Below are positions 54,068 through 61,740 of a DNA stretch of 64,000 nucleotides, in pieces. The stretch's first letter is position 1; each line of letters opens with the position of its first letter. The DNA is taken from NCBI GenBank assembly GCA_045636545.1, contig JAZTXR010000062.1, positions 1 through 64,000 of the forward strand, read 5' to 3'. This DNA is from HGM04593 sp045636545. Its GTDB lineage: Bacteria; Bacteroidota; Bacteroidia; Bacteroidales; Bacteroidaceae. The translations under genes and the position numbers were made by a program. The notes under the pieces are model-generated. The model saw only the letters and a list, made by a program, of their open reading frames with translations. It had not been told where the DNA came from and made no database searches.

Positions 54068-54871
54068 ATGACAAAGGATAACAGTCAGAATAAAACATTA
54101 TCCATTCGTATCAGTACGGATGGATTTTGTTTTTGCAGCTATACACCGTCGCAGCCGGGCTCGTTGAAGTATCACTACTACAGGACCGAGAAAGGGCTGA
54201 CATTGACATCCAACCTCCAGAAGAGTATGGAGCAGTGCCCGTTCGTGTCACAGGGCGAGAGCTATGATGTAAAGGTCATAATCGAGACCGAGGAGTTTAC
54301 CACTCTTCCTGTAGAGTATGACAGCAGACAGGACTACAAGGCCTTTCACCGTCTTTGCTTCCCGAAGAACGATGTGCGTGTAGAGGTTGTGGCAAACCGT
54401 CTAAACGCTTTGGGGCTTACCGTGCTGTTTCCGGTAGAGAAGTCTCTGTATGAGCGCCTTCAACAGCTTGGCAATGTCTCGTTCTACTCTACATTGAGCA
54501 TTCTGCTTGGCCTGATGACAAGCAAGCTTGCAGACGAGGAGAAGTGTATGCTCGCATATTTCCAGAACAATATATGTTTCTTTGTTTCAATGCAGGAGGG
54601 CAAGCTGCGGCTGGCAAATGCTTTCAGGTGCGATGAGGGACAGGACTGCATATACTACCTGTTGAGTATCTGGAAGGAGCAGGGGCTGTCGCAGGAGGAT
54701 GACACACTCTATCTGTGTGGAGACAAGGGTGTGGAGCAGAATATGATGACCATAGGGCGTTTTATAAACAGGTGCAGGCGCTTGAATGCAAGTGAGCAGT
54801 TCCCTTTGACATTGTTGAACAAGATGGAGGGTATTCCTTTCGATTTACAGACATTGATACTATGCGAATAA
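54068..54871 (+). CDS. DUF3822-family protein
   Basis: 267 aa, soluble, no signal peptide. The order beta-rich N-terminus ('LSIRISTDGFCFCSY'), a middle part with 'LGLMTSKLADEEKCMLAYF', and a C-terminus with 'LYLCGDKG' fits DUF3822, which in Bacteroidetes is regularly found next to rsmD. The fold suggests the actin-like ATPase class in general shape (inference). Its end overlaps rsmD by 10 bases, so translation is probably coupled. Confidence 0.8.
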   Translation: MTKDNSQNKTLSIRISTDGFCFCSYTPSQPGSLKYHYYRTEKGLTLTSNLQKSMEQCPFVSQGESYDVKVIIETEEFTTLPVEYDSRQDYKAFHRLCFPKNDVRVEVVANRLNALGLTVLFPVEKSLYERLQQLGNVSFYSTLSILLGLMTSKLADEEKCMLAYFQNNICFFVSMQEGKLRLANAFRCDEGQDCIYYLLSIWKEQGLSQEDDTLYLCGDKGVEQNMMTIGRFINRCRRLNASEQFPLTLLNKMEGIPFDLQTLILCE

Positions 54872-55398
54872 TCAGCGGAAAATATAAAGGTCGTCATTTT
54901 GATGTGCCACGTAACTTCAAGGCACGTCCTACGACCGATTTTGCCAAGGAGAACCTCTTCAATATCCTTAATAATATGGTGGATTTTGAAGAGACGTCAG
55001 TGCTCGACTTCTTTGCCGGCACCGGCAGTATAAGCCTTGAGTTTCTCTCGCGCGGCTGCAAGGCGGTAACGTCGGTGGAGATGGATGCCCAGCACGCGGC
55101 ACATCTTAAAAAGAGTTCGGTGGTGCTTGGCGATGAGGCCTGGAGCGTGGTGCGCGATGATGTTTTCCGTTACATACGTCGTTGTCCGGCTGCGTATGAC
55201 ATTGTATTTGCCGACCCTCCATATGCCCTGAAAGAACTGAAGAGTATCCCTGATTTGGTGCTTGATGGTGGCCTGCTCAAAAGCGGAGGAATGCTTGTTT
55301 TCGAGCATGGCAAGGATTATGATTTCAGCACTCATCCCTGCTTCTTCCGTCACGTCGCATACGGCAGCGTGAACTTCAGTTTCTTCGAGAAGAAATGA
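54862..55398 (+). CDS. rsmD: 16S rRNA (guanine966-N2)-methyltransferase
   Basis: 178 aa. It methylates G966 of 16S rRNA in the 30S subunit. Seen: N-terminal 'MRIISGKYKGRHFDVP', the RNA-contact 'ARPTTDFAKENLFNIL', the SAM-binding 'VLDFFAGTGSISLEFLSRG', and the catalytic 'DIVFADPPY'. It overlaps the DUF3822 gene by 10 bases and is followed by a strong terminator. Confidence 0.95.
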   Translation: MRIISGKYKGRHFDVPRNFKARPTTDFAKENLFNILNNMVDFEETSVLDFFAGTGSISLEFLSRGCKAVTSVEMDAQHAAHLKKSSVVLGDEAWSVVRDDVFRYIRRCPAAYDIVFADPPYALKELKSIPDLVLDGGLLKSGGMLVFEHGKDYDFSTHPCFFRHVAYGSVNFSFFEKK

Positions 55399-55419
55399 TT
55401 CCCTTGTAGATTTTGCGAT

Positions 55420-55466
55420 ATAAAAACGTCTGATGCCACCCGACGGGTGGCATCAAACGTTTTTAT
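55420..55466. terminator. Terminator shared by rsmD and rsh
   Basis: A 22-bp stem with one mismatch (55420-55441 with 55445-55466), a 3-base loop, and T-runs on both strands. The right arm contains the rsh stop codon (55463-55465). Confidence 0.82.
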
Positions 55467-57703
55467 CCTATTCGTGCAATTGTCTTTATATTGCTCACTT
55501 TCTTCAGGTTCTCGCAGATGTTCTTTACATCCTGTACGTCATGTACGTTTATCCAGAATGTCCCCTCGAAGATTCCGTTGTTGCTCTCAAGGTGTATCTT
55601 CTGGATATTGGCGTTGAGTTGCTGTGATATGATGGCCGTTATCTTGTGCAGCACTCCCATGTCGTCAATGCCTGTAATCTGAATGGGGACTGCAAAATAG
55701 AGCTGTTTATGTGTCTCCCAGACTGCGGCAAGTATCCTGTCACCATGGCTGCTCTTTATTGTGTTTGCTACAGGGCAGTTGCGCTTGTGGATAATAATCT
55801 GCTTATTTTCGTTGTAATATCCAAGAACGTCATCGCCGGGGATGGGATGGCAGCAGTCTGCTATTATGTACCTGTTCTTCAGGTTTTCGTCCGTGAGGTT
55901 GATGGGAGTTCTGCGGTCAACCTCCTCGTACTGTTTTGCCGGCTCATTTACCTCCTCTTTCTTCTTCTCCTTGCTGCTGAACGAGAAGAGTGACTGCAGG
56001 CTGAATTTCTTGTTGCCCAGCAGTGTGTCCTTATCCTCATTGCCCAGTGTCACCGTTCCTTTGCCAATGGCTGCAAGCAGTTCATCACGGTCATTGAGCT
56101 TGTGCAGTTTCCATAGCTTTTCAATGTTGCCCTGGTAGTTGTTCAATCCCTCTTTTTCAAGGAACTGGTTCAGTTTCTCCTCGCCCTCTCTCTGCAATAT
56201 GCGTTGCTGGCGGCGCAGTGCGGCCTGTATCTTGGCGCGTGCCTTGGCTGTGGTAGCGAATGATAGCCAGCTCTCATCAACGCGCGATGAGTTGGAGGTG
56301 AGAATCTCCACCTGGTCGCCGCTCTGCAGCTGATGGCTCATTGGCACAAGCCTGTGGTTTACCTTGGCGCCGATGCAGTGGTTGCCGAGGAATGTGTGTA
56401 TGCTGTATGCAAGGTCAAGCGCAGTACAGTTCTGCGGCATTGTCTTGATTTCTCCTTTGGGAGTAAAGACAAAGATTTCGGTTGCATAGAGGTTGAGCTT
56501 TATGGTGTCAAGAAAGTCAAGGGCATTGGGCTGCGGGTCATCAAGTATCTCCTTGATTGTGTGCAGCCAGTTCTCGAGCTGGTCATCGCCGGGGTCTTCG
56601 CCCTCGCTCTTGTATTTCCAGTGCGCGGCAATTCCCCTTTCGGCCACCTCGTTCATCCTCTCGCTGCGAATCTGCACCTCTATCCACTCGCCGCGTTGGC
56701 TCATGAAGGTTGCGTGCAAGGCCTTGTAGCCGTTGGCGCGGGGCTTGCTCACCCAGTCGCGCAGACGGTCGGGGTGCGAGTTGTATAGCTTTGTAAGCGC
56801 TATGTATATCTTGAAGCATTCGTTGTTCTCGTCCTCTCCTTCGCGTGGAGTAAATATGATACGCACGGCAAGGATGTCATAGATATCTTCAAATGCAACG
56901 TGCTTCTTCTGCATCTTGTTCCAGATGGAGTAGGGTGACTTCACACGTCCTATGATATGGTATTTGAGTCCCATTGCATTGAGCTGCTCGCAGATGGGGT
57001 GTGTGAATTCGTTGTAGAGGATATCGCGGTCGTTCTGTGTCCTTTCAATCTTTTTCTCTATGCGTGCATATTCTTCGGGGTGCTCGTATTTGAAGCTCAG
57101 GTTTTCAAGTTCGGTCTTTATGCGGCTAAGTCCCAGACGGTATGCAATGGGGGCGTATATATATAAGGTCTCACCTGCAATCTTGTACTGTTTGTTTATC
57201 TGCATATACTTGAGTGTGCGCATATTGTGCAGGCGGTCGGCAATCTTTATGAGTATCACGCGTATGTCCTCGCTCATGGTGAGCAGCAGCTTCTTGAAAT
57301 TCTCGGCCTGCTGCGATGCGTGTGCTCCGAAAACGCCTCCCGAAATCTTCGTCAGGCCGTCTACTATGCCTGCAATCTTGTCGCCGAAAAGGTTGCGTAT
57401 GTCCTCAATGGTGTAGTCCGTGTCCTCAACGACGTCGTGCAGCAATGCAGCGCAGATGGATGTGGAACCCAGGCCTATCTCCTTGCACACGATGCGTGCT
57501 ACAGCGAGCGGATGCATGATGTATGGCTCACCGCTGTGGCGCCTTACACCTTTGTGTGCCTGACGGGCAAAGTTGAAAGCCTTTGTTATGAGTTCTACCT
57601 TTCTGCGGTGTCGGGATGCAAGATATATGTCAAGCAACTCCTGAAAAGCTGTGTTTATGGCAGCTTCTTCATCAATGTTCCTTATCTCGTCGTAATTGTC
57701 CAT
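55463..57703 (-). CDS. rsh: RelA/SpoT-homologue (p)ppGpp synthetase/hydrolase
   Basis: 746-aa long RSH protein of the stringent response. The HD hydrolase site is intact (H56, H64, H89-D90 in 'LLHDVVEDTDYT'). Synthetase motifs are 'RVKSPYSIWNKM' and 'EDIYDILAVRIIF', and 'RANGYKALHATF' is present. TGS domain about 405-465 ('IFVFTPKGEIKTMPQNCTAL') and ACT domain about 670-746. Both activities are therefore likely. It starts 4 bases after mltD, the last gene of the parA operon. Confidence 0.95.
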   Translation of the reverse strand: MDNYDEIRNIDEEAAINTAFQELLDIYLASRHRRKVELITKAFNFARQAHKGVRRHSGEPYIMHPLAVARIVCKEIGLGSTSICAALLHDVVEDTDYTIEDIRNLFGDKIAGIVDGLTKISGGVFGAHASQQAENFKKLLLTMSEDIRVILIKIADRLHNMRTLKYMQINKQYKIAGETLYIYAPIAYRLGLSRIKTELENLSFKYEHPEEYARIEKKIERTQNDRDILYNEFTHPICEQLNAMGLKYHIIGRVKSPYSIWNKMQKKHVAFEDIYDILAVRIIFTPREGEDENNECFKIYIALTKLYNSHPDRLRDWVSKPRANGYKALHATFMSQRGEWIEVQIRSERMNEVAERGIAAHWKYKSEGEDPGDDQLENWLHTIKEILDDPQPNALDFLDTIKLNLYATEIFVFTPKGEIKTMPQNCTALDLAYSIHTFLGNHCIGAKVNHRLVPMSHQLQSGDQVEILTSNSSRVDESWLSFATTAKARAKIQAALRRQQRILQREGEEKLNQFLEKEGLNNYQGNIEKLWKLHKLNDRDELLAAIGKGTVTLGNEDKDTLLGNKKFSLQSLFSFSSKEKKKEEVNEPAKQYEEVDRRTPINLTDENLKNRYIIADCCHPIPGDDVLGYYNENKQIIIHKRNCPVANTIKSSHGDRILAAVWETHKQLYFAVPIQITGIDDMGVLHKITAIISQQLNANIQKIHLESNNGIFEGTFWINVHDVQDVKNICENLKKVSNIKTIARIG

Positions 57704-57707
57704 AGCG

Positions 57708-59072
57708 TTACTTGTATATTTTCAGATACTTGCCTGCACGTATGTTTGAGTTACGCAGATTGTTCCACTTCATTATCTGCTTTACCGATACTCTGTACTT
57801 CAGGGCTATTGAACCGAGTGTCTCGCCGTTCTTGATTTTGTGGCGTATCAGGTTGCCGGCACCGTTGTTCTCCTTTGCATCCTTCAGCATTTTCTCAATG
57901 TCGGCCTTGGGGAAATACTTGTCGGCATTGTGCTTGTATATGGTATCCTCGTTCTCGACAAACTTGGTTGTGGTGTTGTTTGTAAGACGTAGCACGTATG
58001 TCTCGTTCTCGCCGGGGATTATATCTTTCAGGAATTGGGGGTTCAGTGTGCGCAGTTCCTGAATATCTGCACCACATACTTCTACAATCTGGTTGAAGTG
58101 GAGGTTCTTGCTGACGTGTATCGTATCTGTGGCTATCGGCAGTTCCGGCTCCATGGGGATTATGCCGTGGTCCTTGTAGTATGTCATTATGTAGCTTGCG
58201 GCGATGAAACCCGGCAGATAACCACGTGTCTCGCGTGGCAACCAGGGATAAATTTTCCAGAAGTCTGTGCTGCCGCCTGAACGTAGAATGGCTTTCTTTA
58301 CATTGCCGGGGCCGCAGTTATAGGCTGCTATGGCAAGTTCCCAGTTCTGGAACATCTCGTACAGGTCCTTTAGATATGTCAGGGCCGCAATGGTGGCTTT
58401 GGCTGGGTCGAAACGTTCGTCGATGTAGTTGTTGGCCTTCAAACCATAGAGCTTGCCGGTGGGGAACATGAATTGCCACAAACCCTTTGCTCCCATTCTT
58501 GATGTTGCCTTGGGGTTGAGTGCCGATTCAATGATGGGCAGGTATTTCAGTTCGCGTGGAACACCAATGCGGTCAATCTCCTCTTCTATGATGGGGAAGT
58601 AGTATTCCGAAATTCCAAGCAGGTATGATACCTGTGAACGTCCTTTCTTTGTATAGCGGTCGATACATGTGCGCACCATGTTGTTGTATGGCATCCTCAC
58701 AATGGTGGGCAGTGCTGCAAGGCGTTTGGCATACATTGTATCAGTAATCTGTACAGAGTCTTTCCCCGTCGATTCTCCTTCGGACTTGTGGAGCATATTA
58801 CGTGCTTGCCAGCTGTTGAGCAGGCTGTCAATGTCAGCGTTCATGCTCTCGGGTAGCTCAAATGTGTATCCGTTACCGACAAGAGTGTCAAGGTCTACTT
58901 CATACCGCACGTTTGTGGCTATGGTCTGCGGGGTGGTGTAGTGTGTGGATATGGTACTTGCGCTCTTTCCCTCACCCTTTTCCTCGGCTTTCTGTGTGCT
59001 CTTGAAAAGGCTGCAGGAGCAGAGTGTGGCAATGATAGACAATACAGTTATTATTCTTATGCTGTTTTTCAT
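57708..59072 (-). CDS. mltD: Membrane-bound lytic transglycosylase with LysM domain
   Basis: 454-aa lipoprotein (lipobox 'LCSC', Cys20). The SLT domain (about 165-330) has catalytic Glu at about 182 in 'LPIIESALNPKATS', then 'RMGAKGLWQFMFPTGKLYGL', 'AAYNCGPGNV' and 'YIMTYY'. A LysM domain closes the protein (about 405-454, 'HKIKNGETLGSIALKYRVSV'). It cleaves peptidoglycan to anhydro-muropeptides in the outer envelope. It lies 6 bases after the DUF5683 gene and 4 before rsh. Confidence 0.93.
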   Translation of the reverse strand: MKNSIRIITVLSIIATLCSCSLFKSTQKAEEKGEGKSASTISTHYTTPQTIATNVRYEVDLDTLVGNGYTFELPESMNADIDSLLNSWQARNMLHKSEGESTGKDSVQITDTMYAKRLAALPTIVRMPYNNMVRTCIDRYTKKGRSQVSYLLGISEYYFPIIEEEIDRIGVPRELKYLPIIESALNPKATSRMGAKGLWQFMFPTGKLYGLKANNYIDERFDPAKATIAALTYLKDLYEMFQNWELAIAAYNCGPGNVKKAILRSGGSTDFWKIYPWLPRETRGYLPGFIAASYIMTYYKDHGIIPMEPELPIATDTIHVSKNLHFNQIVEVCGADIQELRTLNPQFLKDIIPGENETYVLRLTNNTTTKFVENEDTIYKHNADKYFPKADIEKMLKDAKENNGAGNLIRHKIKNGETLGSIALKYRVSVKQIMKWNNLRNSNIRAGKYLKIYK

Positions 59073-59078
59073 GGTATA

Positions 59079-59858
59079 TCAGAATCTTATGTTGCAGTTG
59101 AATCCGTAGTAATCCTTGCCCAGCATCTGTCTGCCGTCGATTATCTGTGGCTCGATGCTCACGTTGATGTCCTCGCTGATGTCAAAGTTGGAGAGCTGTG
59201 CATCCACGTAGGCATCAATGACCGAAAGGGCATATACTCCGATGAATGAGAATATGCTCAGATCGCGCCAACGACGGTACCGGTCCTTCCTTTTCTTGAA
59301 CACATCCTTCAGGTACTCCTTGTTTGCCTCATAGTCATATCCCGGGCGAAAGAAATCCTTGAACGAGTCTGTGTTGGGGTCGCTGTCCATAATGTCAAGA
59401 TAGGCCTGGCGGTAGTCCTTGTACATCTGTCCGTTCCAGTTGTATGCGTAGAGGCAGCCTACAAATCCGCCATACACGATGGGCAGTTTCCAGAATTTAC
59501 GGTTGTATATCTGTCCTCCGCCGGGAATTGCCAAAGCTATCCATGTTGCGGTCGAGGGGTCGGGTTTTCTTATGCCAATCTTCTTTCTTGCGGATTGCTT
59601 TGCTGCTGCACCCGGTATTGTGCTGTCCGGCTTCTCTATAGTTGTGGCTGCAGTAATCTCCATATAGGTGCTGTCCATTGACATCCTGTCGGGCATGGTT
59701 CTCTTTATGCTCTTTATTCCAAGCGTGTCGTCTGACAAAGGCAACAGTGCTGCATTCTCCGTCATCGTCTGCACAGTCTGTGCCGGAGCACCGGTCGCCA
59801 TCATTGCCAACAAGGCAAGCATGAATACGAAACTATATGTGAGTCTGTCAACAGCCAC
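59079..59858 (-). CDS. DUF5683-family exported protein
   Basis: About 259 aa. The conserved 'IPGGGQIYNRKFWKLPIVYGG' is typical of DUF5683. Two or three hydrophobic stretches, including 'SIFSFIGVYALSVIDAYVDA'. Start uncertain: the GTG at 59858 gives a signal peptide ending 'GAPA-Q' and avoids overlap with parB; an ATG at 59822 would remove its basic start. Conserved in Bacteroidetes between parB and a lytic transglycosylase, so a role in the envelope is likely. Function unknown. Confidence 0.82.
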   Translation of the reverse strand: MAVDRLTYSFVFMLALLAMMATGAPAQTVQTMTENAALLPLSDDTLGIKSIKRTMPDRMSMDSTYMEITAATTIEKPDSTIPGAAAKQSARKKIGIRKPDPSTATWIALAIPGGGQIYNRKFWKLPIVYGGFVGCLYAYNWNGQMYKDYRQAYLDIMDSDPNTDSFKDFFRPGYDYEANKEYLKDVFKKRKDRYRRWRDLSIFSFIGVYALSVIDAYVDAQLSNFDISEDINVSIEPQIIDGRQMLGKDYYGFNCNIRF

Positions 59859-59865
59859 AATCTGT

Positions 59866-60750
59866 TCAATTGTTAAGTCGGTCAAATATTGATATGATGC
59901 GCTCAAGTTCCTTTTCGTTCTTGAACTTTATGCTTATCTTCCCGCTTCCTTTGGCCGAGCAGGTCATCTGCACGGGAGCCTGGAAAAAGTTTGTGAGTTG
60001 TTTCTTGAGTTGGTGGAACACCGCATCCTGTTTCTTTTCAGCTCCTTTCTTTGTTGCAGGCTCGTCGGTGACGTCGCCCTCCTTTATGCGGCGCACAATC
60101 TCTTCCACTTCGCGTACCGAGTAGCCGTTCTTCTCAATCTCATGGAAGAGTTCTATCTGTTTGCTGTGTGAGTCCAGTGAGAGCAGCGCCTTGGCGTGTC
60201 CCATATCAATCCTCTTCTCCTTTATGGCAACCTGTATTGCTGCCGGCAGTTTCAGCAGGCGCAGGAAATTGGCGATGGTGGCACGGCCTTTGCCAATGCG
60301 CTTGCTCAGCTGCTCCTGTGACAGGTTGTGCTGTTCGATGAGCTGCTGGTAGGCAAGTGCAATCTCCAGTGCGTTCAGGTCCTCGCGCTGTATGTTTTCA
60401 ATGAGAGCCATCTCCATTGTGTCCTCGTCATCGGCTTTTACAATGTATGCGGGGATGGTTGTCTTGCCTGCAATCTGTGATGCACGGAAACGTCTTTCTC
60501 CGGCAATGATCTGGTAGGTCTCGTCCTCCATCTTGCGCAGTGTGATGGGCTGTATCACGCCAAGCTCATTGATTGAGTCGGCCAACTCCTGTAACGCCTC
60601 CTCGTTGAAATCGCGGCGTGGCTGGTTGGGGTTAGCGAAAATCTTGTCAATCTCAATCTCTCCTATTGACGATGAACCCGATGTGCGGACAGCCTCGGTT
60701 GAAATGAGCGCATCGAGTCCGCGTCCCAGTGTGAATTTCTGTTTTGCCAT
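59866..60750 (-). CDS. parB: Chromosome-partitioning protein ParB
   Basis: 294-aa CTPase and parS-binding protein. The CTP/arginine-rich motif is at 84-89 ('GERRFR'), followed by 'ALIENIQREDLN' and the HTH 'QEQLSKRIGKGRATIANFLRL'. The C-terminus is a dimerisation helix after a Lys/Glu linker. It starts 15 bases after parA. No parS-like palindrome was recognised in the window. Confidence 0.96.
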   Translation of the reverse strand: MAKQKFTLGRGLDALISTEAVRTSGSSSIGEIEIDKIFANPNQPRRDFNEEALQELADSINELGVIQPITLRKMEDETYQIIAGERRFRASQIAGKTTIPAYIVKADDEDTMEMALIENIQREDLNALEIALAYQQLIEQHNLSQEQLSKRIGKGRATIANFLRLLKLPAAIQVAIKEKRIDMGHAKALLSLDSHSKQIELFHEIEKNGYSVREVEEIVRRIKEGDVTDEPATKKGAEKKQDAVFHQLKKQLTNFFQAPVQMTCSAKGSGKISIKFKNEKELERIISIFDRLNN

Positions 60751-60765
60751 TATAGAAACTGTTTC

Positions 60766-61530
60766 TTACTTGTTTCGGTTTAAAATCTCCTCGGCCAGTG
60801 CCAGATAGTTCTTTGCACCGGTTGACTCTGCATCGTACATAAGCGCCGGAATACCCATACTGGGTGCCTCGCCCAGCCTGATGTTGCGCTGTATGACGGT
60901 GTTGAATACAAGCTCCCTGAAGTGCTTCTTCACCTCGCTGTACACCTGGTTGCTCAACCTGAGACGTGAGTTGAACATTGTGAGCAGAAAGCCCTCGATG
61001 TCAAGTGTGGGGTTCAGGTTCGATTTTATGATTTTTATGGTGTTGAGCAGTTTGCTGATACCCTCGAGCGCGAAGTATTCGCACTGCACCGGTATTATCA
61101 CGGAGTCTGCAGCAGTGAGGGAATTCACTGTTATCAGTCCCAATGATGGTGAACAGTCTATGAGGATGTAGTCATATCTCTCCTTTATTGGCGCCAGCGC
61201 CTCGCGCATGATTTTCTCACGGTTGGGCAGGTCGAGCATCTCAATCTCGGCACCCACAAGGTCTATGTGAGATGGTATGATGTCAAGCCCCTTTACGCAG
61301 GTTGGGGTGATACTCTCTTCGGCCACCGATTTGTTTATAAGGCATTCATATATGGAGCTCTTTATCTCTCTTATGTCAATGCCCAAGCCCGATGAGGCAT
61401 TTGCCTGCGGGTCGGCATCGATTACAAGTACTTTCTTTTCAAATGCGGCAAGTGAAGCAGCAAGGTTTATGGCTGTCGTGGTTTTTCCGACACCGCCCTT
61501 CTGGTTTGCCAATGCAATAATCTTTCCCAT
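60766..61530 (-). CDS. parA: Chromosome-partitioning ATPase ParA (Soj)
   Basis: 254-aa deviant Walker ATPase: 'KGGVGKTT' at 11-18 (signature lysine at 11), 'VLVIDADPQAN', 'DYILIDCSPSLG'. It works with ParB at parS to segregate origins. First gene of a five-gene minus-strand cluster. Likely promoter at 61604-61611. Confidence 0.96.
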   Translation of the reverse strand: MGKIIALANQKGGVGKTTTAINLAASLAAFEKKVLVIDADPQANASSGLGIDIREIKSSIYECLINKSVAEESITPTCVKGLDIIPSHIDLVGAEIEMLDLPNREKIMREALAPIKERYDYILIDCSPSLGLITVNSLTAADSVIIPVQCEYFALEGISKLLNTIKIIKSNLNPTLDIEGFLLTMFNSRLRLSNQVYSEVKKHFRELVFNTVIQRNIRLGEAPSMGIPALMYDAESTGAKNYLALAEEILNRNK

Positions 61531-61603
61531 TTAGTCTCAATTATTTAGTATAGCCGTCCCAATATTACGGCAAAGTAACATTATTCCAAATATATAACTT
61601 GTG

Positions 61604-61611
61604 CAAAGGTA
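61604..61611 (-). promoter_or_regulatory. -7 element for the parA operon
   Basis: TACCTTTG on the minus strand, 74 bases before parA. Two more TTTG-ending octamers (61587-61594 and 61571-61578) lie closer, so more than one start is possible. Confidence 0.4.
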
Positions 61612-61682
61612 GTAAAAAAAGTCTCTCGGCTATAAAAAATAGAGTGTTACTTATTAACAGGCAGTGGATAATAAATCATAAA

Positions 61683-61718
61683 AAATGTTACTGCACTTAA
61701 ACGGGTGCAGTAACATTT
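61683..61718 (-). terminator. Terminator of the GH84 gene
   Basis: Perfect 14-bp stem (61683-61696 with 61705-61718) and an 8-base loop; on the minus strand it is followed by a T-rich stretch. It lies 22 bases after the GH84 stop. Confidence 0.7.
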
Positions 61719-61740
61719 ACAGCGCTTGGCTTCGGCTTAC

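Noticed and set aside
61531..61740. parS site upstream of parA
   Set aside because: No 16-bp palindrome with the usual parS core was seen; only promoters and the GH84 terminator.
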